Of a DNA stretch of 11,051 bases, positions 1 to 8,881 are shown piece by piece. The stretch lies in contig JBBIJJ010000111.1 in assembly GCA_037446035.1 (NCBI GenBank), forward strand, positions 1 through 11,051, in the 5' to 3' direction. This stretch comes from DSNY01 sp037446035. Lineage in GTDB: Bacteria > Pseudomonadota > Gammaproteobacteria > Burkholderiales > Burkholderiaceae_F. Position numbers and translations under genes: made by a program. Positions within the stretch are counted from its first letter, which is position 1; every line of letters starts with the position of its first letter. The notes under the pieces were generated by a model. The model was not told where the DNA came from. It did not search any database and was given only the letters and a program-made list of their open reading frames with translations.

Positions 1-402
1 CTCACAAGGCGCACGCTTGATGTGGCTGAAGTCGTTGCGGCATGCGGTGTTCCACGCGATATGGCCGCGCGACAGAGGGCGCCTGGGCGCTCGCTGTCGC
101 GGTGCTCGGTGGGTCTCGCGCCACCCGGCCGGCGCTTCACTCGGAACGGAGCGACCGCTACGTTCCTCGCTGCCGCGCTCGCCCGGATCGGCCCGATCCC
201 GGCGCGATCATCCGCGACCCCGTGAGAAATCCGTTCTCGACGCGGGACCGCCGGCGCAGTGCGTCGGCCGGCGAGTTCGACTCCCGCGCCGGATCGCCGA
301 GGCGTGACCGTGGCCCTCGGCTCGACGGCGAACGTCCGGACCGTCGCTGGTCTGCGTCCCGCGCCGCCGCGCGCCGTCCGGGGCCGGGCGCCCAGCCGCG
401 CG
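1..402. other. Region downstream of uvrA, no supportable gene
   Basis: I see no gene here that I can defend. An open frame from the left edge to a TGA at 223-225 begins with residues resembling the second helix-turn-helix of an AraC-type regulator (LDVAEVVAACGV). The resemblance fades within about 20 residues and the codon usage is poor. A different plus frame (to 307) and a minus frame through about 1-90 show better G/C third positions over the first 80 bases, so the edge may carry the end of an unseen gene. The region also has small inverted repeats: GAGAA/TTCTC at 224-238 and CGCCGGC/GCCGGCG at 249-273. Neither has a T-run, so no convincing uvrA terminator is visible. Confidence 0.4.
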
Positions 403-3255
<2,853 letters not shown>

Positions 3256-3284
3256 GAGCGTCGGGCGGGATCAGCGAACCCGAC

Positions 3285-3290
3285 ACTATA
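3285..3290 (-). promoter_or_regulatory. uvrA: Possible uvrA -10 element (TATAGT)
   Basis: On the minus strand TATAGT lies 29 bases before the uvrA ATG, in the only A/T-rich patch of the divergent region. The DNA upstream is nearly all G/C and offers no recognisable -35 hexamer. The call rests on position and one hexamer only. Confidence 0.35.
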
Positions 3291-3625
3291 AGAAACTCGG
3301 GGCGCGGCGCGCGAGTCGCGTCGCGCCCCGGGCCGCTTCGTGGTTGCGCGCGAGGCAGTGGAAATCCGCTGCGCGCGTGTGCCGCCGTTGCCCGAAGGGC
3401 CCCTGGGCCGACGCCGCCGGATGTGGCCGTCCGGGCGGTGGATTCGGCGGCGAGATCGAGGACGCGCGTCAATGGACGGCAGTCCTCGAGACACCTGCCG
3501 TGCGGCCGGCGCGCCGAGGGAACCCGGGCGGCCGCTGCGGGCCGAAGGTGGGATGTGCCCGCCCGACGCGAGGTCCGGCGCGCGCGATGGATCGCGCCGG
3601 CGGGTGGCGCTGCGGACGGATCGAC

Positions 3626-3631
3626 TACCAT
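3626..3631 (+). promoter_or_regulatory. Possible -10 element for the MFS gene (TACCAT)
   Basis: TACCAT sits 58 bases before the chosen MFS start, in a short run of lower G/C. There is no good -35 hexamer 17 bases upstream (GGTGGC). This is a weak call. Confidence 0.22.
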
Positions 3632-3689
3632 TCGCCTCCCGCCCGCGTCCGAGTGCCTCCGCTGCGCCGCCCGCTTGAAGCTTCCTCCG

Positions 3690-4925
3690 ATGGCCGCCGC
3701 CGACCGCATGTCGCCGCTGGAGATCCGCGCGAGCGTTTCGCTCGCTTCGATCTTCGCGCTGCGCATGCTCGGGCTGTTCCTGATCCTGCCGGTGTTCGCG
3801 GTGCACGCGCGCGGGCTCGCCGGTGCGCAGGACGCGGCCACGAGCGCGACGCTGGTGGGCATCGCGCTGGGCATCTACGGGCTCACGCAAGGCATCCTGC
3901 AGATCCCGTACGGCCTGCTCAGCGACCGCTACGGCCGCAAGCCGCTGATCGTGGTCGGGCTGGTGCTGTTTGCGATCGGCAGCTTCGTCGCCGCGGCCGC
4001 CGACGACATCTGGATGACGATCGTCGGCCGCGCGATCCAGGGCGCCGGCGCGATCTCCGCGGCCGTGACCGCGTTCATCGCCGACGCCACGCGCGACGAG
4101 CATCGAACCAAAGCGATGGCGATGGTCGGCGCGTCGATCGGGCTCACGTTCGCGCTTTCGCTCGTCGGCGCGCCGCCGCTGTACGCCGCCATCGGCATGG
4201 GCGGCCTGTTCGCGCTGACCGGCGTGCTCGCGATCGCCGCGATCGGCGTCGTGCTGTGGGTCGTGCCGCCGGCGCCGCCGAGGATCCGTCACGAGGACCC
4301 GGCGCACTGGCTCGAGGTCGTGCTGCATCCCGAGCTGCTGCGACTGAACGTCGGCATCTTCGTGCTGCACGCGGTGCAGATGGCGACCTTCGTCGTCGTG
4401 CCGGTGCTGCTGGTCGAGCGCGGCGGGCTGCCGCTGGCGCAGCACTGGCGGGTCTACCTGCCGGTCGTGCTTGCATCCTTCGCGCTGATGATGCCGCCGA
4501 TCGTCCTGGCCGAACGCCGCGCGCGGATGCGGGCACTGTTCCTTGGCGCAATCGCGCTGCTCGTTGTCGTGCAGCTCGGCTACGCGTGGTTCGCGCCTTC
4601 GCTCGCATGGCTCGCATTGTGGCTGTTGCTGTTTTTCGTCGCGTTCAACATCTTGGAGGCAAGCCTGCCGTCGCTGACTTCGCGCGTCGCGCCGCCGGCG
4701 CACAAGGGGCTCGCCCTCGGGGTCTACAACACGACGCAGGCGATCGGGTTGTTCGCCGGCGGCGCAGCGGGCGGCTGGCTCGCGGCGCGCGCTGGCAGCG
4801 CGAGCGTGTTTTACGCGTCGGCCGCGCTGCTGGCGGCGTGGTGGCTGCTGGCGACCGGCATGCGCGAGCCGCCGCGCCGCGCTCGCGGCGAACCGCTGGC
4901 GGTCGGCGAGGCCACGCCGCGCTGA
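3690..4925 (+). CDS. MFS transporter, YajR-like putative drug:H+ antiporter
   Basis: This is a 12-helix inner-membrane secondary transporter of 411 residues, and its substrate is unknown. The N-terminal helix (about 18-38, FALRMLGLFLILPVFAVHA) is typical of the YajR/MFS subgroup often found next to ssb in Betaproteobacteria. Motif A between helices 2 and 3 reads GLLSDRYGRKP (75-85). RAIQGAG (114-120) fits motif B. GASIGLTFALSLVGAP (147-162) fits the antiporter motif C of proton-coupled exporters. The C-terminal tail is a short charged stretch (391-411), without the extra cytoplasmic domain of E. coli YajR. I chose ATG 3690 because GAAG lies about 10 bases upstream; ATG 3708 has no ribosome-binding site, and the frame open to 3423 adds an implausible Arg-rich leader. 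The gene ends 78 bp before ssb. Drug export is inferred from the family only. Confidence 0.9.
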   Translation: MAAADRMSPLEIRASVSLASIFALRMLGLFLILPVFAVHARGLAGAQDAATSATLVGIALGIYGLTQGILQIPYGLLSDRYGRKPLIVVGLVLFAIGSFVAAAADDIWMTIVGRAIQGAGAISAAVTAFIADATRDEHRTKAMAMVGASIGLTFALSLVGAPPLYAAIGMGGLFALTGVLAIAAIGVVLWVVPPAPPRIRHEDPAHWLEVVLHPELLRLNVGIFVLHAVQMATFVVVPVLLVERGGLPLAQHWRVYLPVVLASFALMMPPIVLAERRARMRALFLGAIALLVVVQLGYAWFAPSLAWLALWLLLFFVAFNILEASLPSLTSRVAPPAHKGLALGVYNTTQAIGLFAGGAAGGWLAARAGSASVFYASAALLAAWWLLATGMREPPRRARGEPLAVGEATPR

Positions 4926-4955
4926 AGCGCCATCCGGACCAGCGGGCACGAAAGG

Positions 4956-4961
4956 TATGAT
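4956..4961 (+). promoter_or_regulatory. ssb: Possible -10 element of ssb (TATGAT)
   Basis: TATGAT lies 42 bases before the ssb start, within the 78-bp gap after the MFS gene. No convincing -35 hexamer is seen (TCCGGA at 4933-4938). The ribosome-binding site AGGAG at 4991-4995, 8 bases before ATG 5004, is strong. No SOS box is seen in the gap. Confidence 0.35.
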
Positions 4962-5003
4962 GCCGGCCTTCCGCTTGGGTGGCATGAACGAGGAGACGAG
5001 CGC

Positions 5004-5477
5004 ATGGCCTCCGTCAACAAGGTGATCTTGATCGGCAACCTCGGCCGCGATCCCGAGACGCGCTACACGGCCGACGGCGCGGCGGTCACCAACGTGTCGA
5101 TCGCGACGACCCGCCGCTACAAGGATTCGTCTGGCCAACAGCAGGAAGAAACCGAGTGGCACCGCGTGGCCTTCTTCGGGCGGCTCGCCGAGATCGCCGG
5201 CGAGTACCTGCGCAAGGGGCGCCCCGTCTACGTCGAGGGCCGGCTGCGTACGCGCAAGTGGACCGACCGCGACGGCAACGAGAAGTACACGACCGAAATC
5301 GTCGCCGAGAACATGCAACTGCTCGGCTCGCGCGAAGGAATGGGCGGCGAGCGCGGCGCCGACTTCGATGCCGACGCGCCGCCGGCGCGCGCCGGCAAGC
5401 CGACCTCCAAGCCGGCGCAGGATGCGGCCAAGCCCGCACCGAACATCGCCGACATGGACGATGACATTCCGTTTTGA
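5004..5477 (+). CDS. ssb: Single-stranded DNA-binding protein
   Basis: SSB coats single-stranded DNA during replication, recombination and repair as a homotetramer, and recruits partner proteins through its acidic tail. The 157-residue product has the standard architecture. An OB-fold spans about 1-110 (MASVNKVILIGNLGRDPE at the start, aromatic DNA-contact residues including W52 and W86). A disordered Gly/Pro/Ala/Lys linker covers about 111-147. The conserved tail MDDDIPF (151-157) follows. The start is set by a strong AGGAG 8 bases upstream and by the conserved N-terminus. The gene has its own likely promoter and is probably terminated by the hairpin at 5581-5608, which lies inside the next gene. 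Nothing is unusual in the protein. Confidence 0.98.
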   Translation: MASVNKVILIGNLGRDPETRYTADGAAVTNVSIATTRRYKDSSGQQQEETEWHRVAFFGRLAEIAGEYLRKGRPVYVEGRLRTRKWTDRDGNEKYTTEIVAENMQLLGSREGMGGERGADFDADAPPARAGKPTSKPAQDAAKPAPNIADMDDDIPF

Positions 5478-5540
5478 CCGCGCCGCCGGTGGGTCGCGCC
5501 GCGGTGCCCTCGTGTGCGCCGCTTGAAGCCGTACGGAGTG

Positions 5541-7196
5541 ATGACGGCCCTGACGCAACGACTCCAGACTTGGAAGAGAGAAGGCGCCCGCGGGCGCCTT
5601 TTTCTTCTGGGTGCGGCGTTCGTCGTGCTGTACGTCGCCGTCGATGCGCTGACCTACGTGTTTCCGAGCGAACCGTTTGCGGCGACGCCGTGGAATCCGC
5701 AGCCCGCGCTGGCGCTGGCGCTGATCTTGATTGGCGGCGCCGCGTTCGCGCCGGCGGTGCTCGCCGCGGCCGTGCTTGCCGAGACCTTCGTGCGCGAGGC
5801 GCCCGGCGGCGGTTTCGGCTTCATCGTCGCGTCCAGCGGCATGGCGCTCGCGTACGTGCTCACCGGCATCGCGGTGCGTTCGAAGACGCGGATCGTCGCC
5901 GGCGACATGACACTGCGCGACCTGACGTGGTTCGTCGCCTTCGTCGCTTGCGGCGCGCTGCTGTCCTCGACCGTGTACGTCGGCGCCTATCTTCTCGACG
6001 GCACGCTGCCGCAGGAGCGCGCCACGCGCGTGTTCCTGCGGCTCGCCGTCGGCGATGCGCTCGGGCTGGTCGGCGTTACGCCGCTGCTCGTGTACCTGGC
6101 GCGGGCGGCGCTGCTGCCGGCAGACGCCGTTCGGCGGCGGACGGCGCTGCGCGATGTCGCCGTCTTCATGCTCGTGCTCGTGCTGACGCTGCTGCTGGTG
6201 TTCGCGGTCACGCCCTTCGACGAGTTCCGGATGTCGTACCTGCTGTTCCTGCCGATGATCGGTTTCGCGCTGCGACAGGGGGCGGCCGGGGCGGCGCTGG
6301 CGGTACCGCTGGCGCAGCTGAGCGTGATCGTCTCGCTATACGCGGTCGGCGAAGGGGCGGCCACGGCGTTCGAGTTCCAGATGCTGCTGCTGGCGCTTTC
6401 GCTGACCACGCTGTACTTCGGCGCGCTCGCGCAGGAGCGCGCGCGCGCGGCCGACGCGCTCGCGCAGCGCGAGCAGCAGCTGCGCGAGCAGCAGGCGCGG
6501 CTGAATCAGGCGCAGCGCATGGCGGCGGCGGCCGAGCTGGCGGCCTCGCTCGCGCACGAACTGAACCAGCCGCTGTCGGCGATCGGCACCTACGCCGGCG
6601 CCTGCCGCATGCTCGCCGCCGGCGGAGAAGCCTCGCGCCGCGAGCTGCACGACGCGTTGACGCAGGTCGTGCGCGAAAGCGCGCGTGCCGGCGAGTTCGT
6701 CCGGCGCATGCGCGAGTTCTTCCGTACCGGCGCGGCCGACGTCGAACGCACCGCGCCGTCCGATCTGGTCGAAGCCGCGCACGACCAGGTGCGCGACCGT
6801 CTCGAACGCCTCGGCGTGCAGTGGACGAGCCGCATCGAGCCCGGCCTGCCCGCGGTCGCGGTCGATCGCGTGCAGATCGGCGCCGTGCTCGGCAATCTTC
6901 TGGCCAACGCCATCGACGCGGTCGCCGCCGCGCCCGCGCCGCGCGCGATCGAGGTGCGCGCGCTGCGTTCCGGCGACGGCCTGATCCGCATCGAGGTCGA
7001 GGACAGCGGCCCCGGCGTCGCCCTCGAGGTGCGTGACCGCCTGTTTCAGCCGATGGCCACCAGCAAGCCCGGCGGCATGGGGCTGGGATTGGCCATGGCG
7101 CGCACGATCGCGCAGCGGCATGGTGGTAGCCTGTGGCTGGACGCAACGCGCTCGAAGACCACGTTTTGCTTGGAGTTGCCTGCCGATGACCGCTGA
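5541..7196 (+). CDS. MASE1-domain membrane sensor histidine kinase
   Basis: This is the inner-membrane sensor kinase of a two-component pair with the next gene. From ATG 5541 it has 551 residues. Residues about 19-295 form an eight-or-so-helix MASE1 sensor region, with the hallmark WNPQPALALAL (51-61) and GDALGLVGVTPLL (171-183). A short coiled linker rich in Gln/Arg/Glu follows (298-330). HisKA has the phosphoacceptor His339 in SLAHELNQPLSAI. The ATPase domain has an N box GNLLANAIDAV (451-461), G1 box DSGPGV (488-493) and G2 box GMGLGLA (512-518). The HELNQPL type is shared with FixL/TtrS-like kinases, but there is no PAS domain and the ligand is unknown. The start is uncertain. The frame opens at GTG 5514, and GGAG at 5535-5538 is too close to ATG 5541. 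Starting after the embedded terminator would cut into the first helix. The last 11 bp overlap the regulator gene. Confidence 0.93.
   Translation: MTALTQRLQTWKREGARGRLFLLGAAFVVLYVAVDALTYVFPSEPFAATPWNPQPALALALILIGGAAFAPAVLAAAVLAETFVREAPGGGFGFIVASSGMALAYVLTGIAVRSKTRIVAGDMTLRDLTWFVAFVACGALLSSTVYVGAYLLDGTLPQERATRVFLRLAVGDALGLVGVTPLLVYLARAALLPADAVRRRTALRDVAVFMLVLVLTLLLVFAVTPFDEFRMSYLLFLPMIGFALRQGAAGAALAVPLAQLSVIVSLYAVGEGAATAFEFQMLLLALSLTTLYFGALAQERARAADALAQREQQLREQQARLNQAQRMAAAAELAASLAHELNQPLSAIGTYAGACRMLAAGGEASRRELHDALTQVVRESARAGEFVRRMREFFRTGAADVERTAPSDLVEAAHDQVRDRLERLGVQWTSRIEPGLPAVAVDRVQIGAVLGNLLANAIDAVAAAPAPRAIEVRALRSGDGLIRIEVEDSGPGVALEVRDRLFQPMATSKPGGMGLGLAMARTIAQRHGGSLWLDATRSKTTFCLELPADDR
5581..5608 (+). 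terminator. Intrinsic terminator (ssb) embedded in the kinase 5' coding region
   Basis: A perfect stem AAGGCGCC / GGCGCCTT with a CGCG loop (5581-5600) runs into T5 (5599-5603) and then CTTCT. It begins 103 bases after the ssb stop, so it fits as the ssb terminator. It lies inside the kinase reading frame, where it encodes about residues 14-23 (EGARGRLFLL). Transcription of the kinase gene from the ssb promoter would have to read through it. Confidence 0.8.
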
Positions 7197-7848
7197 CGCT
7201 GCCCCGGTCGGGGACAACACGAACTTCGCGGGGTCGACCGTCTACGTCGTCGAGGACGACAAGGCGGTGCGCGATTCGCTGCTGCTGCTGCTGCGGTTGC
7301 GCGGGTTCGTGCCGAGCGGCTACGAAAGCGCCGAGGCGTTCCTGCAGTTCGATGCGCTGCTGCGGCCTGCGTGCGCGCTCGTCGACGTGCGGCTGCCGGG
7401 AATGGACGGGTTGGCGTTGCAGCGGCGGCTCAAGGAGCGCCACCCCGGCTTGCCGGTCATCGTCATCACCGGACACGGCGACGTCGCCACGGCGCGTAGC
7501 GCCCTGCGCGACGGCGCGGTCGACTTCCTCGAAAAGCCGATCGACGAGAACGAACTGCTCGATGCCGTCGAGGTCGCGCTCGCCAGCGACCAGCGCCGCG
7601 TGGCGCAGGCGCGCGACCGCGAGGAGATTACGGCGCGGCTGGCGCGGCTGACCGCGCGCGAACTCGAAGTGTTCGAGCGCATCACCAACGGCCAGCACAA
7701 CCGCGAGATCGCCGAGGAGTTCGGCATCAGCCCACGCACGGTCGAGGTGCACCGTTCGCGCATCATGGAGAAGTTGCAGGCGCGGCGCGTGGCCGACCTG
7801 TTTCGCCTGCGCTTCGAGCTCGAACAGAGCAGCCCGCCGGGGGGCTGA
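7186..7848 (+). CDS. FixJ/NarL-type response regulator (REC plus LuxR HTH)
   Basis: This is the DNA-binding response regulator, most likely phosphorylated by the upstream kinase. The 220-residue product has a receiver domain (about 17-135) with acidic residues E23/D24/D25, phosphoacceptor Asp67 in VDVRLPGMDG, Thr95 in ITGHGD and Lys117 in EKP. A short helical linker follows, then a LuxR-type helix-turn-helix (about 155-215; LTARELEVFERITNGQHN, then IAEEFGISPRTVEVHRSRIM). The layout is that of FixJ, TtrR and StyR. The start is ATG 7186 with GGAG 10 bases upstream; the 11-bp overlap with the kinase gene implies translational coupling. Its targets are not known. The GTACGTAG-type octamer at 7923-7930, just downstream, is a candidate binding site. 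Confidence 0.95.
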   Translation: MTADAAPVGDNTNFAGSTVYVVEDDKAVRDSLLLLLRLRGFVPSGYESAEAFLQFDALLRPACALVDVRLPGMDGLALQRRLKERHPGLPVIVITGHGDVATARSALRDGAVDFLEKPIDENELLDAVEVALASDQRRVAQARDREEITARLARLTARELEVFERITNGQHNREIAEEFGISPRTVEVHRSRIMEKLQARRVADLFRLRFELEQSSPPGG

Positions 7849-7857
7849 CCGGCATTC

Positions 7858-7905
7858 GGCAAGCGCTTGCCACGGGCGCGCCTTGCCCGGCGCCCGGTCG
7901 GCAAG
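7858..7905. repeat. Cluster of GGCAAG/CTTGCC half-sites
   Basis: Ten bases after the response-regulator stop is a perfect 14-bp palindrome, GGCAAGCGCTTGCC (7858-7871). It is followed by CTTGCC (7882-7887) and GGCAAG (7900-7905), which can pair with each other across 12 bases. Four copies of one hexamer in 48 bp could be operator half-sites or two RNA stem-loops at the end of the kinase-regulator transcript. No T-run follows, so this is not a classic intrinsic terminator. Confidence 0.5.
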
Positions 7906-7922
7906 CCCGCGCATCGCGCCGG

Positions 7923-7930
7923 CTACGTAC
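7923..7930 (-). promoter_or_regulatory. FixJ-type box candidate (GTACGTAG)
   Basis: On the minus strand the octamer reads GTACGTAG, an exact match to GTAMGTAG, which I recall as a FixJ in-vitro-selected consensus. It lies in the gap between a FixJ-type regulator gene and the UspA-like gene, 84 bases before ATG 8014. A weak -10 (TATCGT, 7967-7972) follows. An 8-base match recalled from memory is modest evidence; its context makes it worth listing. Confidence 0.35.
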
Positions 7931-8013
7931 GTGAGGCGACGAATGGTCGGCGCGCGTGTGCGCGCTTATCGTGCAAGCGCGTGGCGCGCCGCAGGCGCGG
8001 TGGCGCCCGCCAC

Positions 8014-8535
8014 ATGACATCTTCGAAGCGGCTCGATCCGGAAGCCGGCACCCGTGCGTCCGACCCCGTGTCGGCGGCGCAGACCGATGGCGCGCTCGTG
8101 CGAATCGCCGCGGCGGCGCAACGCGTGGTCGTGCTCTCTCGCGCCACGCTCGACGCCGTCGAGCTTGCGTGCGCGACGCTGGTGCGGCTGCAACGCCGCG
8201 AGTCCTGCGGTGACGTGCTGTTGTTCTGGTTCGAGCCGCACGACTCGATCCACGTCGAACGGATGTGGAGCCGCGAGCGAATTGCCGAGTGGCTCGCGCA
8301 GCAGCGCACGGTGATCGAGCAGGCCGCGCGCGCGCGGCTGGCCGGACTCGGCACGCAGGCGGCCGTCGTGTGCGGCGTCTGCGACGCGCGCCAGCTCGGA
8401 TCGCTGGTGGACGACGCCGGTGCTGACCTCGTCGTGCTGCCGCGTCCGCGCGCCGAACTCATGCCGGCCGGGCCCGAGTGGTGGGCAATCCATCTGACGC
8501 TGCGCGAGGTCGCCCGTCCGGTGCTGATCGTCTGA
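8014..8535 (+). CDS. Small UspA-like protein, divergent
   Basis: This is a 173-residue cytoplasmic protein of uncertain function. Residues about 36-173 read like a universal-stress-protein fold. There is a first strand (QRVVVLS), an alpha helix, a strand GDVLLFWFEP (66-75), a long amphipathic helix (87-111), a strand TQAAVVCGV (114-122), the segment GADLVVLPRP (136-145) and a closing strand ARPVLIV (167-173) like the C-terminal CPVLVV of Usp proteins. The glycine-rich nucleotide-binding stretch that normally follows the ADLVV strand is absent, replaced by RAELMPAGPEWW. Residues 1-30 look disordered. ATG 8014 lacks a clear ribosome-binding site; the frame is open back to 7867, but that part is Arg-rich and implausible. 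Usp genes often accompany cation antiporters, as here. Coding status is fairly secure; the family assignment is tentative. Confidence 0.65.
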   Translation: MTSSKRLDPEAGTRASDPVSAAQTDGALVRIAAAAQRVVVLSRATLDAVELACATLVRLQRRESCGDVLLFWFEPHDSIHVERMWSRERIAEWLAQQRTVIEQAARARLAGLGTQAAVVCGVCDARQLGSLVDDAGADLVVLPRPRAELMPAGPEWWAIHLTLREVARPVLIV

Positions 8536-8547
8536 ACGCGGACGGCC

Positions 8548-8563
8548 GGCAGCGCACGCTGCC
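8548..8563 (+). other. Stem-loop just after the UspA-like gene
   Basis: GGCAGCG and CGCTGCC form a perfect 7-bp inverted repeat around CA, starting 13 bases after the stop codon. There is no following T-run, so it could be an mRNA-stabilising 3' hairpin or a factor-dependent termination site. Such repeats also occur by chance in DNA this rich in G and C. Confidence 0.35.
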
Positions 8564-8610
8564 ACCGCATCAGCCGGCGAGCGCGCAGGCGCGATCGGCC
8601 GTTCAGGCTT

Positions 8611-8618
8611 GTACGTAC
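8611..8618. promoter_or_regulatory. Second GTACGTAC octamer, upstream of the antiporter leader
   Basis: GTACGTAC is palindromic and matches seven of eight positions of the GTAMGTAG box. It shares TACGTACG with the site at 7924-7931. It overlaps a possible -35 (TTGTAC, 8609-8614), which would pair with a poor -10 (TTACGG, 8632-8637). It may mark the promoter region of the antiporter-ybdK transcript. Confidence 0.25.
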
Positions 8619-8673
8619 GCTGTTGTGCGAATTACGGCGCGCGCCGGGCACCAGTATCGTGCAACCGTCCTAG

Positions 8674-8737
8674 CGCAACTGCGGCAGCGGCGGCCGACCC
8701 ATCCCGCCGGGTGCGAAGCAAGCCCGCAGCGGTTGCG
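8674..8737 (+). ncRNA. Structured leader element before the antiporter gene
   Basis: CGCAACTGCGG (8674-8684) pairs with CCGCA (8724-8728) and GTTGCG (8732-8737), giving 11 base pairs with a 3-base bulge (GCG, 8729-8731). Inside it CGGCGG (8688-8693) pairs with CCGCCG (8704-8709). A two-tier stem followed 30 bases later by antiterminator- and terminator-like elements suggests a regulatory 5' leader or a small RNA. It matches no riboswitch, 4.5S, 6S or T-box pattern I know. Confidence 0.35.
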
Positions 8738-8766
8738 TCACGGTTATCAGCGACGGCAGCAAGCAG

Positions 8767-8812
8767 GCGAGGTCATATCCTCCTCGCATTGATGCCCGCG
8801 GGTGCTGCGAGG
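8767..8812 (+). promoter_or_regulatory. Antiterminator-like alternative pairings
   Basis: CCTCGCA (8782-8788) can pair upstream with GCGAGG (8767-8772) or downstream with TGCGAGG (8806-8812). The downstream pairing encloses the 5' arm of the terminator (8794-8802) in its loop and occupies the terminator loop, so the two would compete; the upstream pairing leaves the terminator free. This is the logic of an attenuator. Confidence 0.4.
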
Positions 8813-8831
8813 CCCCGCGGGCGCTTTTTTT
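8794..8831 (+). terminator. Intrinsic terminator upstream of the antiporter gene
   Basis: GCCCGCGGG (8794-8802) and CCCGCGGGC (8814-8822) form a perfect 9-bp stem with an 11-base loop, followed by GC and T7 (8825-8831). It ends 50 bases before ATG 8882. It is 259 bases after the UspA-like stop, which is far for a simple terminator of that gene. It may therefore end a leader or small RNA and control entry into the antiporter-ybdK genes. Confidence 0.75.
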
Positions 8832-8856
8832 CCGATCGCATCCACTACGATCCGAC

Positions 8857-8870
8857 CGCGCGCGCGCGCG
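8857..8870. repeat. (CG)7 dinucleotide tract
   Basis: Seven uninterrupted CG dinucleotides end 11 bases before the antiporter ATG, where a ribosome-binding site would normally lie. No Shine-Dalgarno is seen. Such alternating tracts can adopt Z-DNA under negative supercoiling and are prone to length change. Confidence 0.6.
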
Positions 8871-8881
8871 TTGGTTTGCCG

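Larger units (their letters stand above)
3256..3689. other. Divergent intergenic region between uvrA and the MFS gene
   Basis: This 434-bp stretch is extremely G/C-rich. The MFS frame stays open upstream to 3423, but that extension is Arg/Pro/Gly-rich and lacks family features, so I treat it as non-coding. Apart from the two weak -10 candidates (3285-3290 minus, 3626-3631 plus) I see no RNA gene, repeat or operator, and no SOS box. Confidence 0.5.

Noticed and set aside
270..300. tRNA 3'-end-like motif GAGTTCGACTCCCGC
   Set aside because: It resembles a T-arm, but the stem has a mismatch, no CCA follows, and no acceptor, D or anticodon arm is found upstream. A chance match or decayed remnant is more likely.
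3423..3689. N-terminal extension of the MFS protein
   Set aside because: The Arg/Pro/Gly-rich leader has no membrane segment or known domain, and a better start exists at 3690.
4984..5025. A 13-codon upstream frame (ATG 4984 to TGA 5025) overlapping the ssb start
   Set aside because: It lacks a good ribosome-binding site and its codons contain the ssb Shine-Dalgarno; most likely chance.
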